Shown here: in pieces, positions 1 through 7,469 of the stretch
Numbering within the stretch: position 1 is the first letter of the stretch
Layout: each line of letters begins with the position of its first letter
Assembly (NCBI GenBank): GCA_020634315.1
Contig: JACKBV010000045.1
Location: forward strand, 1 to 25,941
DNA: 25,941 bases
Direction of reading: 5' to 3'
Source: Ardenticatenaceae bacterium
Lineage (GTDB): Bacteria; Chloroflexota; Anaerolineae; Promineifilales; Promineifilaceae
Translations under genes and position numbers: made by a program
Notes under the pieces: generated by a model
The model's input: only the letters and a program-made list of their open reading frames with translations
Database searches by the model: none
Told to the model about the DNA's origin: nothing

Positions 1-7
1 TTAGAGA

Positions 8-22
8 AACCTTCGGGAGGTT
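8..22. repeat. short near-palindromic interspersed repeat, copy 1
   Basis: The sequence AACCTTCGGGAGGTT differs by one base from the copy at 2508-2522 (AACCTCCGGGAGGTT). The unit is two 7-base arms around a single central base. Other copies lie at 2465-2479 and 2558-2572. All are in gene-free DNA in this window. Confidence 0.6.
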
Positions 23-41
23 GACCTCAACCTAAATATAG

Positions 42-60
42 CGCGATTTGCCGAATCGCG
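42..60 (-). terminator. stem-loop directly after the oxidoreductase stop codon
   Basis: A 7-bp perfect stem (CGCGATT / AATCGCG) with a 5-nt loop begins on the base next to the TAA stop of the minus-strand gene ending at 61. Read on the minus strand, the stem is followed by an AT-rich stretch (CTATATTTAG) rather than a clean T run. It is a plausible but weak terminator. Confidence 0.4.
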
Positions 61-1578
61 TTACCGTGTCCAGGTCAGCCAGCGGTCAAAGAGACCGGCG
101 ACAGTAGGCGTGAGGCGTGTGCGATTCCAGGCATCGGCCGTTTTGCGAATCGCTTCCGCCTGAGTCGGGTACGGGTGGATGACCTGATTCAGCGTGCCCA
201 GGCCCGCCCCCGTGACCATCGCCAGCGTGACTTCGCTGATCATCTCCCCGGCGTGTGGGCCGACAATCGTTGCCCCCAAGATTTTATCTGTCCCTTTTTT
301 GACATGCACTTTGGCAAACCCCTCTTCTTCGCCGTCGGCACGGCCCCGGTCGGTATCTTTGAGATAGACGGTGTACGTGTCAATGGGGATGTTTTGGGCG
401 GCGGCATCGCGCGGATAAAGGCCAACATGCGCCACTTCGGGATCGGTGTATGTAACCCAGGGAATGGTCAGGTCGCTGAACTTTTTGCGCCCCAAGAAGA
501 GCGCGTTTTGCACGACAATGCGTGCGGCGGCATCGGCCGTATGCGTAAATTGGTAAGGCAGGCACACGTCTCCGGCGGCAAAAATGTTGGTGTTGGTGGT
601 TTGCAGATGGTCGTTGACCTGTATGCCTTTTTTGTGGTAAGCGACGTGTGCCGCTTCCAGGTTTAATCCTTCTACGTTGGGGGCACGGCCTACGGCGAGG
701 AGAATATCGGTAACGGCCGTTTCCCGTTCCACACCCGCCTCCACAAACCGCACAACTTTGTCGCCGCCTTGCTTAACCACTTCTTTGATGGTCACGCCCA
801 GGCGCAAATCAATGCCATCCTCAACGAGCGCACGCTGCACAACGGCGGCCGCCTCTTCATCTTCACGCCCCAAAACTTGTGGCAAGATGTCAAACAGCGT
901 CACCTCGCTGCCAAAACGGCGGAACGCCTGCGCCAGTTCGGCCCCAATCGGCCCTGCGCCAATGACAGCAAGCCGTGGCGGCAAGTCCGTCAATTGGAAA
1001 AAGATCGATTCATTGGTCAGATACCCTGCCTCGGCCAGACCAGGGATGGGGATGAATGCCGGGCGTGACCCGGTAGCGATAACCGCCTTCTTGAAATGAA
1101 TGGTTTTGCCGTCAATCTCAAAGGTATCGGCACCGGTAAACTGCCCATCGCCAAGAAAGACATCGATGCCCAGGTCACGAAAGCGGTAAGCGGAATCGTG
1201 GTGGCTGATGTTGGCGCGTACCTGGCGCATCCGGCCCATCACTGCGCCAAAATCAACGGTGACATTGCCGGGGACGTGAACACCAAAAGCGGCGGCACGC
1301 CGGATGTCACCGACGGCTCTGGCCGTGCGCAAGATGGTTTTGGAGGGGACACAGCCAACATTGAGGCAGTCGCCGCCCAGGTAAGATTTTTCGACGAGGG
1401 CGACTTTTGCGCCGACGCCCACTGCTCCCGCTGCGCAGACCAATCCGGCCGAACCGCCGCCAATGACGAGGAGATTGTAACGGCCGTTTGCAGTTGGGTT
1501 TTGCCAATCAGGTGGATGTGCCTGGGAAATCCATTCTTCATTGTGTTGGTCAAGTGGCGCGATTTGTATATCGGTCAT
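61..1578 (-). CDS. FAD-dependent pyridine nucleotide-disulfide oxidoreductase (dihydrolipoamide dehydrogenase / mercuric reductase-like)
   Basis: This is a 505-residue class I flavin disulfide reductase. The FAD-binding GGGSAG is at residues 40-45, the redox-active disulfide CLNVGC at Cys71/Cys76, the NAD(P)-binding GAGPIG at 207-212, and a second FAD motif (AAGDV) further on. A C-terminal HPYPTQAE matches the His-x-x-Pro-Thr-x-x-Glu catalytic base region. The acidic residue D230 at the end of the second strand of the NAD fold suggests NADH rather than NADPH (inference). There is no N-terminal NmerA domain and no C-terminal CC pair, so true mercury reduction is doubtful; the substrate is unknown. 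The start at 1578 is chosen because AGGAAA precedes it and ATGA overlaps the upstream gene's stop by 4 bases. The longer frame to 1800 is antisense-like shadow over that gene. Such enzymes often neighbour TVP38-family genes (known). Confidence 0.9.
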   Translation of the reverse strand: MTDIQIAPLDQHNEEWISQAHPPDWQNPTANGRYNLLVIGGGSAGLVCAAGAVGVGAKVALVEKSYLGGDCLNVGCVPSKTILRTARAVGDIRRAAAFGVHVPGNVTVDFGAVMGRMRQVRANISHHDSAYRFRDLGIDVFLGDGQFTGADTFEIDGKTIHFKKAVIATGSRPAFIPIPGLAEAGYLTNESIFFQLTDLPPRLAVIGAGPIGAELAQAFRRFGSEVTLFDILPQVLGREDEEAAAVVQRALVEDGIDLRLGVTIKEVVKQGGDKVVRFVEAGVERETAVTDILLAVGRAPNVEGLNLEAAHVAYHKKGIQVNDHLQTTNTNIFAAGDVCLPYQFTHTADAAARIVVQNALFLGRKKFSDLTIPWVTYTDPEVAHVGLYPRDAAAQNIPIDTYTVYLKDTDRGRADGEEEGFAKVHVKKGTDKILGATIVGPHAGEMISEVTLAMVTGAGLGTLNQVIHPYPTQAEAIRKTADAWNRTRLTPTVAGLFDRWLTWTR

Positions 1579-2321
1579 GATTGCTTTCCTTGCAGTTGAT
1601 CTGTTTCGCGGCGCTTCAAATAGCGCGATAAGGCAATGCTGCCGACAATCAGCAGCACGGAGAGAGCTAATGCCCAGGGGTTGACGGTGATACGGCCGTT
1701 TACCAGCTCCTCCAATGTGCCAAACGACGTTCCCAGCAGCACAATCGAAATCGTGCCGGGAATAGAGCCAATAGCGGTTGCCAGGATAAACGCTTTCCAA
1801 TCAATGCGCAAAAACCCGGCAACATAATGGACGAGATCGTACGGCAAAAACAGCAAGCGCATCAGCAGCACCGTCTCAAAACTGTTGTCGCGCAGCCGCT
1901 TGGTGTAACGATTGATAATGCCCGCACTCTCGTCTGCTCCCTCCAACAGCCCTTGCCCAAAATAGCGGCCGACAAAAAAGGCAAGCAGTGCGGAACTGTT
2001 ACTGCCGATAATGGTGTAGATAATGCCAATGGGGCCAAACAAAAAGCCCGCGAGCACAGTCATCAACGTTGCCGGGAAGAAGATGAGCGGGCGAATCATG
2101 TAAAGAATGATGTAAATGACAGGGCCAACGGCGCTGCCGGTTAATGCCGCGGCTAGCTGTGACAGGCTGTCGGTAATCGTCAAGTTGTTGCTTTTGGTAT
2201 ACCAGACATAGCCGCCCAATAAGGCCAGCCAAAAGGCGAGGGCGATGAATTTAGCGCCGTGTTGGCGCAAGAATGAGGGTTGATCGGGAATCGTTTTTTG
2301 TTGTATGGGTTGTGAAGACAT
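1575..2321 (-). CDS. TVP38/TMEM64 family membrane protein (VTT/SNARE-associated domain)
   Basis: This is a 248-residue integral membrane protein. Hydrophobic segments lie near residues 24-41, 64-80, 83-108, 110-120, 150-170, 178-200 and 214-232. The core RPLIFFPATLMTVLAGFLFG (77-96), with re-entrant-type PxxLLTxxaGxLFGP character, and the later FLPYDLVHYVAG and GSIPGT motifs are typical of the VTT domain. That domain is known from DedA/TMEM41B/VMP1 proteins, several of which act as lipid scramblases. Transport of lipid here is inferred. The start has AGGAGG upstream with a rather long gap of about 13 nt. The stop overlaps the start of the oxidoreductase (ATGA), so the two are co-translated and probably form a two-gene operon. 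No promoter could be placed in the repeat-rich leader. Confidence 0.88.
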   Translation of the reverse strand: MSSQPIQQKTIPDQPSFLRQHGAKFIALAFWLALLGGYVWYTKSNNLTITDSLSQLAAALTGSAVGPVIYIILYMIRPLIFFPATLMTVLAGFLFGPIGIIYTIIGSNSSALLAFFVGRYFGQGLLEGADESAGIINRYTKRLRDNSFETVLLMRLLFLPYDLVHYVAGFLRIDWKAFILATAIGSIPGTISIVLLGTSFGTLEELVNGRITVNPWALALSVLLIVGSIALSRYLKRRETDQLQGKQS

Positions 2322-2415
2322 GAAAATTGATACGCCTCCTTTAAAAATAAGTTAACGCAAAGACACAGAGATGCAGAGATGCAGAGAAAAAGAGAATTCT
2401 CGTGTTCTACGCGGA

Positions 2416-2583
2416 TTCTCATTCATGGTGGTCGGTGACAGCCAGTGAAATTGCCTCTAACAATAGCCTCCCGGAGGTTCGTCTCATGTGGCGAACCTGC
2501 CATTGATAACCTCCGGGAGGTTGATTTTCATTTATGGTGGTCGGTGATGCCATTGATAACCTCTGGGAGGTTGGTTTTCATTT
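2416..2583. repeat. approximately 50-bp tandem repeat carrying the AACCTCCGGGAGGTT element
   Basis: Two near-identical units begin at 2499 and 2549 (GCCATTGATAACCTC followed by GGGAGGTTG and TTTTCATTT), spaced exactly 50 bp. The unit's other half, ATGGTGGTCGGTGA, is present at 2533-2546 and also at 2424-2437. A further copy of the near-palindrome lies at 2465-2479 in the opposite orientation. The array is therefore about three units with decayed members. No coding potential is seen. Confidence 0.75.
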
Positions 2584-2691
2584 GGTTCGGATTGTTAATC
2601 CGATGGTCGCAAAAGAGTTGACAATCCTCGAAAGAGTTGTGCTGCTTACTGAGGTAAGTGTATGGGCTTTGTTTCATGTAACTGTGAGCCA

Positions 2692-2729
2692 GCTTACACT
2701 TGCCACCACACCATGTCAGAAGTGTAAGC
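2692..2729. repeat. 10-bp perfect inverted repeat
   Basis: GCTTACACTT (2692-2701) and its exact complement AAGTGTAAGC (2720-2729) are separated by 18 nt. No T run follows on either strand. It sits just downstream of the patatin gene that ends at 2784 on the minus strand, so it may be a weak 3' structure or a protein-binding dyad. Confidence 0.45.
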
Positions 2730-2783
2730 GCGGCGGCTTAAGAGAGCGTGATCGATTTGTTACAACTTTCTTAACGGACGCGG

Positions 2784-3566
2784 TTAAAGCTGCTGTAACT
2801 GTTGGCGAATGAGGGGGATTTGTTTTTTGGTGGCTGCACGGCCGAGCGCGATTAGTTCTTCACGTTTGCCAAAGCGAATGTATGTCTTGCCGGAGAGATC
2901 CGGGGCAATGAGACAGTCGGCTTTTTCTAGCCCGCCGCCGGAATGTTCGACCATGATTTCAATGGCGGCCAGACCACGCCCCAGGGGGCCAAGATAGGGC
3001 CATTGCGCTGCGTGCTGGAAGATGTCTACGCCGATGACGTAATCGGCACCGAGCTGGCGCAGTGGGGCAACGGGGAGATTGTTGGAGATGCCGCCATCGC
3101 AGAGGAGACGGCCGTTTAGGCGCAGCGGCGTAACCACACCCGGCACCGAACAACTGGCGCGAATAGCCGGGGCAAGGGGGCCGCTGTCGAGGACGACAGG
3201 TTCGGCCGTTTCCAGGTCAGTGGCAACAATGACAAAGGGATGTGTCAGGTCTTCAAAGTGGAGATGCCCGAAAGTTTGTGCCAGCCATGCCTCTAATTTC
3301 GCAAATGAGACAAGGCCATCTCTGGAGAGGACGGGTTTTGCCAGGCGCAGCCATTGCAGCCCTTCGGCCATTTGCGCGATGTGCGGCAGTTTCATGCCGG
3401 TGGCGTAAGCGGCACCAATGATTGCGCCTACGCTGGCTCCGGCAATATAGTCGATGGGGATGCCTGCTTCATCTAGTACGGAGAGGACGCCAACATGGGC
3501 AAAGCCACGCACGACGCCACCGCCAAGGGCAAGACCAACATGGGAACGGCCGTTTACTGCTGCCAT
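2784..3566 (-). CDS. patatin-like phospholipase (RssA type)
   Basis: This is a 260-residue patatin-domain hydrolase. The glycine-rich oxyanion loop GGGVVRGFAHVG is at 15-26, the nucleophile motif GASVG has Ser45, and the catalytic-dyad partner is Asp157 in DGG. Size and motif spacing match short bacterial proteins of the RssA/YlbK class, which are predicted cytoplasmic lipid acyl hydrolases; the substrate is not established. The frame continues upstream to a GTG at 3608, but that start would lie inside a 15-bp hairpin (3581-3614). I therefore prefer the ATG at 3566, just before the conserved HVGLALGGG strand, although neither has a good Shine-Dalgarno sequence. It follows the SCP2 gene on the same strand by 53 bases and may be cotranscribed with it. 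Confidence 0.88.
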   Translation of the reverse strand: MAAVNGRSHVGLALGGGVVRGFAHVGVLSVLDEAGIPIDYIAGASVGAIIGAAYATGMKLPHIAQMAEGLQWLRLAKPVLSRDGLVSFAKLEAWLAQTFGHLHFEDLTHPFVIVATDLETAEPVVLDSGPLAPAIRASCSVPGVVTPLRLNGRLLCDGGISNNLPVAPLRQLGADYVIGVDIFQHAAQWPYLGPLGRGLAAIEIMVEHSGGGLEKADCLIAPDLSGKTYIRFGKREELIALGRAATKKQIPLIRQQLQQL

Positions 3567-3580
3567 TTGTCGGGGGGCGA

Positions 3581-3614
3581 TAAACGGTAATCGGCATTGG
3601 CCGATCACCGTTTA
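3581..3614 (-). promoter_or_regulatory. long hairpin between the SCP2 gene and patatin gene
   Basis: Two 15-base arms (3581-3595 and 3600-3614) pair around a 4-nt loop. On the minus-strand RNA the single non-Watson-Crick position becomes a G-U pair. It begins 5 bases after the SCP2 stop and ends 14 bases before the preferred patatin ATG. No T run follows, so a 3' stabiliser or an attenuator of the patatin gene is more likely than a classical terminator. Confidence 0.6.
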
Positions 3615-3619
3615 CCATC

Positions 3620-4030
3620 TTATGCCGGCCACTGCGTGTCAATTGTCTTGCTGCAATTGACCAGTTCAATGGCGGCTTTCGGCGTTTTCATGATTTTCAG
3701 CATATTGCCTTTTAGCTTTAGCTGGCGACCGGTGAGCGCACGAATCGGGTCAAGCTGCCCGCCGATAACCCGTTTCCAGGTTGGCAGCGGTGCGGAGATC
3801 ATAAACTCCGAAGCGACCTCTTCCCCTGCGCCCAATTCGCGGGCACCGCGGCATTGGCCGTGCCACAAATCCATGTACAGGTAATGTTCACGGGCAACAC
3901 CTGCGCCCGCTTCAATGACAAAGATCAGGTCTCCCTCCCACTTTGCCGCCGCGTCCTGGTAAGCTTTGTTCCCATTCAGGATGCCACATAATTCTTTAAT
4001 CCACTCATCGCTTGGAAATGGAATAGCCAT
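3620..4030 (-). CDS. SCP2 sterol-binding domain protein (first)
   Basis: This is a 136-residue single-domain protein resembling the SCP2/sterol-carrier fold, with an N-terminal helix (PSDEWIKELCGILNGN), a central strand GDLIFVIEAG and a C-terminal KLKGNMLKIMKTPKAAIELV. Members bind lipids or fatty acyl chains in a hydrophobic tunnel; the ligand here is unknown. The start at 4030 is set by AAAGGAGG lying 8 nt upstream. The two upstream in-frame ATGs at 4036 and 4078 are too close to that site or precede it. An extended -10 promoter lies at 4077-4085. The gene diverges from the large patatin gene at 4239 and runs towards the small patatin gene, so a carrier-plus-lipase pairing is likely. Confidence 0.8.
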   Translation of the reverse strand: MAIPFPSDEWIKELCGILNGNKAYQDAAAKWEGDLIFVIEAGAGVAREHYLYMDLWHGQCRGARELGAGEEVASEFMISAPLPTWKRVIGGQLDPIRALTGRQLKLKGNMLKIMKTPKAAIELVNCSKTIDTQWPA

Positions 4031-4076
4031 TTGCATTGCCTCCTTTGGCTGGTTGGTCCTCCAAGTTGTCGCGCTC

Positions 4077-4085
4077 ATTATATCA
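4077..4085 (-). promoter_or_regulatory. extended -10 promoter for the SCP2-patatin pair
   Basis: On the minus strand TGATATAAT gives a perfect -10 hexamer with the TG extension, about 47 bases before the ATG at 4030. No good -35 is visible, which is usual for extended -10 promoters. Confidence 0.6.
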
Positions 4086-4141
4086 TGATTGGCAGGAAGG
4101 GCGTTAACGTGTTGGGGTCAAGGCATGGTACGGAATGACGC

Positions 4142-4170
4142 TTGACGGCCGTTTCCCGCATTGATACCAT
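4142..4170 (+). promoter_or_regulatory. sigma-70-like promoter for the large patatin gene
   Basis: TTGACG (4142-4147), a 17-bp spacer and TACCAT (4165-4170) fit the consensus well. The expected start near 4177 leaves a leader of about 60 nt. The iterated palindrome ACGGCCGT (4145-4152) overlaps the -35 box. This promoter also argues against the upstream TTG at 4161 as the gene start. Confidence 0.6.
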
Positions 4171-4238
4171 ACTTGTCCAGATTAACTGTCAATAGACAAT
4201 CCCAATTAGACGCATTGCACAAAAAGTGGCAAACCAGT

Positions 4239-5498
4239 ATGCACATAAACAAGCGGTATAACACAGGAAAAACAGCGCTCGTTTTAGCGGGCGGGGGGCT
4301 GACGGGCGCAGTTTATGAGATTGGCGCTCTACGAGCCATTGACGATTTACTGGTCAATCGCTCTGTGAACGACTTCGACATTTTTGTCGGAACCAGTGCC
4401 GGGGCGTTGGTTGCCACCTTCCTGGCGAATGGCATGTCGCCGAAGTCCATGTTGCAAATTATTAATGGCGTTCACCCTGAAATTCAACCCATTGAGCGCA
4501 ACCACATTTTTCGCTTCAACACGCATGAACTGCGCCGCCGCGCCGCACGGCTGCCGCGCAAGCTGGTTGAAGGCTGGTCGCATTACCTGCGCAACCGCTT
4601 TGATATGACCTTTTTTGACTTTATCTGGTCGTTGAGCGAGGCGCTGCCTTCTGGTTTTTACGACAATCAATCGCTGGCGGATTACATCAATCAGGTTTTG
4701 TCTGGGCCAGAATTTAGCAATCAGTTTACGGAGTTGGCAAAGGAGCTGTACATCATTGCGACAGACCTGGATTCTGGTGAGCGCATGGTGTTTGGGGCGG
4801 GGGAACATAAGGATGTGCCTATTTCGCAGGCCATTGCCGCTTCCAGTGCGGTGCCGATTGTGTATAAGCCGGTGCGTATTAATCAGCGTGAATATATTGA
4901 CGGCGGTATTCGCGGCAATGCCAGTATTGATCTGGCGGTGGAACGTGGCGCGGAGTTGATCATTTGTATCAATCCGCTGGTGCCGTTTGATAACAGTCAC
5001 CGCGATTCGATTCCGTTTTTGGGGCATGATGGTGGTTATTTGAGTGAGAAGGGGGTGCAGGGCATTGCGAATCAGGTGCTGCATATTATGATGCATTCTG
5101 GCCTGGATTATCATATTAAGCAGGTGCGCCGCTCGCATCCGGAGGTTGATATTATTTTGATTCAGCCGCGCATGAATGATTACCAGATGCATTTTTATAA
5201 CATTATGCGTTATTCGGCGCAGTTGACGATTGCCCGGCATGGTTTTGAGTCGGTGACGCTGGACCTGGCGCAAGATTACCAGCGGTATAAGGATGTGCTG
5301 GCGCGGCATGGCATTCCTATCAGCCGCCGTTTGGTGATCGAGGAAATGAATGAGATTCAGCAGTCTAATTATGATGCGGATGTGGTGCGCCGTGTGTTGG
5401 CTTCGCGTGCGGCTTATTATGAGCGGCGTGGTACGCCGTTTCATAAGCTGAATGAGACGTTAGCGGAGTTGGATTTGTTGTTGGAGGATGTTTCTTAG
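4239..5498 (+). CDS. patatin-like phospholipase with long C-terminal extension
   Basis: This is a 419-residue patatin-family hydrolase. The oxyanion loop GGGLTGAVYEIG is at 18-29, the nucleophile motif GTSAG has Ser53, and the catalytic Asp221 is in DGG. Between the two motifs is a long insert (about 80-165) that is Arg-rich then aromatic, and a roughly 190-residue tail follows the catalytic Asp. It is thus much longer than the small patatin encoded nearby. Known relatives deacylate phospholipids; the substrate here is unknown. The ATG at 4239 is chosen over an in-frame TTG at 4161 because the promoter's -10 box lies at 4165-4170. No strong ribosome site is seen (AAGTGG 7-12 nt upstream). Its TAG stop is followed in the same frame by a heptad-coding tandem repeat (see 5526-5810). 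Confidence 0.87.
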   Translation: MHINKRYNTGKTALVLAGGGLTGAVYEIGALRAIDDLLVNRSVNDFDIFVGTSAGALVATFLANGMSPKSMLQIINGVHPEIQPIERNHIFRFNTHELRRRAARLPRKLVEGWSHYLRNRFDMTFFDFIWSLSEALPSGFYDNQSLADYINQVLSGPEFSNQFTELAKELYIIATDLDSGERMVFGAGEHKDVPISQAIAASSAVPIVYKPVRINQREYIDGGIRGNASIDLAVERGAELIICINPLVPFDNSHRDSIPFLGHDGGYLSEKGVQGIANQVLHIMMHSGLDYHIKQVRRSHPEVDIILIQPRMNDYQMHFYNIMRYSAQLTIARHGFESVTLDLAQDYQRYKDVLARHGIPISRRLVIEEMNEIQQSNYDADVVRRVLASRAAYYERRGTPFHKLNETLAELDLLLEDVS

Positions 5499-5525
5499 GG
5501 GGTTTGTTTGGCTCAATGGCGGGCA

Positions 5526-5810
5526 GCAGTCGTTGCGGAGCAGCAAGCAGTGATTGCGGAGCTGTAAGCAGTCATTGAGGAGCTGTAAGCAATGGTTCAG
5601 GAGCTGTAAGCAACGGTTGCGGAGCTAGAAGCAACGGTTGAGGAGCTGTAAGCAGTCATTGAGGAGCTAGAAGCAACGATTGAGGAGCTAGAAGCAACGA
5701 TTGAGGAGCTAGAAGCAACGATTGAGGAGCAGTAAGCAACGGTTGAGGAGCTGGTAGCAACGGTTCAGGAGCAGGTAGCAGCGGTTCAGGAGCAGGTAGC
5801 AGCGGTTTAG
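5526..5810 (+). repeat. 21-bp tandem repeat (13 full units) in frame with the upstream patatin gene
   Basis: Thirteen complete 21-bp units plus a 12-base remnant follow one another without gaps (units start at 5526, 5547, 5568 and so on to 5778). The consensus is GCA-ACG-GTT-GAG-GAG-CTA-GAA, which reads Ala-Thr-Val-Glu-Glu-Leu-Glu, a coiled-coil heptad with hydrophobic residues three and four apart. The phase is that of the patatin gene ending 27 bases earlier. The last codon of the unit is GAA (4 units), GTA (3), CAA (1) or TAA (5). The array is therefore interrupted by stops and is not an open frame longer than about 28 codons. No ribosome site precedes it. It may be a decayed protein tail or a non-coding minisatellite. 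Confidence 0.92.
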
Positions 5811-5863
5811 AAACGGCCGTTTCCCATTTTCCCCTTATTCTTAGCGGTAATCACCGCGATTTC

Positions 5864-6265
5864 CTAAGCCAATCCTTGTTCGCGTAAAATTTGGGGGTAG
5901 ATTTGCTGGCTGTGTTGGAAGAGCGGAGCCAGCATCATGGCCTTGATGACGGGGCCATCCACCGTGATGAGTTTGGCGCTCATCGCTTGCCGCAAGCCGA
6001 GTTCGCCTAGCAAAATTTGGTGCAAGGTATCGGCCGTTAACGTGACGGTCAGGTCGGGTTTTTCGCTGTTGGTTCCAAAATGGAAGCGCATTGGTTTGGA
6101 ACGGCCGTTTAAGACAACCACCCCATCCGGCTCAGTCAGGTGCAGCTGAATCAGCAATTTCGAGGCCGTCAGCGCATTGCCCGCTTTCGGGTCCTCTTCA
6201 TGAATACGATAAAAAAGCTGCTCAGAACAGACGTACAATTGTTTCGTGTTGCGAAAAAAAGGCAT
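5864..6265 (-). CDS. SCP2 sterol-binding domain protein (second)
   Basis: The 133-residue product has SCP2-domain features: an N-terminal helix (LYVCSEQLFYRIHEEDP), strands LLIQLHLTEPDGVVVLNG and MRFHFG, then PDLTVTLTADTLHQILLGEL and a C-terminal helix with VDGPVIKAMMLAPLF. It is probably a lipid or acyl-chain carrier (family knowledge); the ligand is unknown. The reading frame stays open to an ATG at 6358, which would overlap the acyltransferase by 41 bases. I prefer the ATG at 6265 because the domain begins there, though no clear ribosome site precedes it. It is the last gene of the SDR-acyltransferase-SCP2 run. A small GC hairpin (around 5844-5857) lies just after its stop. Confidence 0.78.
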   Translation of the reverse strand: MPFFRNTKQLYVCSEQLFYRIHEEDPKAGNALTASKLLIQLHLTEPDGVVVLNGRSKPMRFHFGTNSEKPDLTVTLTADTLHQILLGELGLRQAMSAKLITVDGPVIKAMMLAPLFQHSQQIYPQILREQGLA

Positions 6266-6317
6266 AAGGTTTACGGTAAGAACCGGGTTTGTGAAAAACC
6301 AGTTTCTCGTGATGTCA

Positions 6318-7465
6318 TTATCCAAATAAAACAGAGCGGCGCTGCGCCAGCCGGTCATTAATCATTTGCTGCACAATATTGCGCGTCTGGTTAGTAAGCT
6401 GCGAAACCAGATTTAAATTATTGGCGGCATCCGCCCCATACGCATCGGTCGCAATCGGCGTGCCAAAATCAATATACCATTTGGTGGGGATGGGAATCAG
6501 TCCCAGCAAGCCAAGCCACGGGAATGTTGGCGAGATGGGGAAGTACGGAAAGCCGGTTGCTTTAGCCAGAACATCTGACTTGTAGAGAGAAATATACGTT
6601 TCTTCGGCACCAATGATGGCCGTGGGGATCATCGGCGCACCGGTTGTCAGCGCCATTTTGACAAACCCGCCGCGCCCAAAGCGGGCGAGCTTGTAGCGAT
6701 CCCTGAACAATTTGCCCACGCCCTTATACCCTTCGGGAAAGACGCCGACCAATTCATCATTTTCAAGCAGGCGCGTGCCGTTTTCGACATTTGCCATCAC
6801 CTGCCCCATGCGCTCCAGGAAGGGGAGAGGAAGGGCAGGGTGGGAAACCAGGAGGCGTACAGATTGCGAATCAGCCGTTGTGAGGGATGATCGTTGTAGA
6901 TGGCGGCGCCGACCATAGCGCCGTCAAAGGGGAGCTGCCCGGAGTGGTTGCAAACGATGAGGGCACGGCCGTAATCGGGAATGTATTCCAGCCCGCTGAC
7001 ACTGACGCGCCAGTAATATTTGTAGAGAAAGTCCACAAACGGCCGTATCGCCTCCACAAATTCCCAATCCAGACCCCACTCATCCGTCTGGTAATCCCCC
7101 GTAAAGCGGCGTTTGACCAGGTCAAGTTGGTACTGCACATTGTAATGAATCAGGTACCACATCCCCTTCCACGTCTCAATGTCAAACAGGTCTTCTGTAA
7201 CCATCTGGCGCAGTTTTTGCAGAATGTCCAGCCGCAGAGACGGGGCGACAAACTTCAAGCTCTTCTCGATGAGGCTGATAAACCCTTGCGGCGTAAAGAT
7301 AGGCGGCGTATACGCTGGCTCCAATTGCTGGAAACGGCCGATTAAGCTGTCCAACTCTGCCGCCAACCTCTGCCGCAGTTCCTCATTGGTCAATTCCTCT
7401 TCAACCGGAATGTCTTGCCCATTTGCCGACAACATTTCATCGCCATTCACGTTTTTTTGTGTCAT
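6318..7465 (-). pseudogene. PlsC-type lysophospholipid acyltransferase, interrupted by a one-base frameshift
   Basis: Two frames together make one acyltransferase of about 382 residues. The 5' part (7465 to about 6826) carries NHSGQLPFDG, with His174 and Asp181 as the catalytic pair of the NHSGxLPxDG branch of PF01553. The 3' part (to 6318) carries VGVFPEGYKG, the acceptor-binding FPEG motif, followed by FGRGGFVKMALTTGAPMIP. The break is at a run of four G (6822-6825, C on the coding strand); one more base there would restore LSPFLERMGQ. The N-terminal 140 residues form an acidic, helical extension. The start has GAGGAG 8 nt upstream and lies 4 bases after the SDR stop, so the two are in one operon. 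It would acylate a lysophospholipid or related acceptor at the membrane. Either a sequencing indel or a true inactivation is possible. Confidence 0.82.
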
Positions 7466-7469
7466 CTGC

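Larger units (their letters stand above)
2322..2783. other. gene-free stretch holding short repeats
   Basis: This stretch contains a purine-rich direct repeat (GATGCAGA twice, around 2370-2386), a roughly 50-bp tandem repeat (2416-2583) and a 10-bp inverted repeat (2692-2729). A 92-codon plus-strand frame (2534-2812) begins inside the repeat, has no ribosome site and resembles no family I know, so I do not call it. The likely start region of the TVP38 operon must lie here, but I see no convincing promoter. Confidence 0.6.

Noticed and set aside
61..1578. mercury resistance operon (merA)
   Set aside because: There is no NmerA domain, no C-terminal cysteine pair, and no merR, merT or merP nearby.
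175..1599. several plus-strand frames of 99-167 codons
   Set aside because: They are antisense to the oxidoreductase, whose FAD, disulfide and NAD motifs span the region.
1579..1800. N-terminal extension of the oxidoreductase
   Set aside because: It overlaps the TVP38 gene in another frame and lacks family similarity. The ATG at 1578 has a ribosome site and the usual coupled overlap.
2534..2812. 92-codon plus-strand frame
   Set aside because: It starts within the tandem repeat, has no ribosome site and runs into the convergent patatin gene.
4347..5444. 365-codon minus-strand open frame opposite the large patatin gene
   Set aside because: Its composition (very rich in Arg, His, Ile, Asn, Gln) is typical of an antisense shadow. 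It has no motif, and the plus strand encodes clear patatin motifs.
5526..5810. CRISPR array or origin iterons
   Set aside because: Units are contiguous 21-mers without spacers, and the sequence has no DnaA-box character or nearby replication gene.
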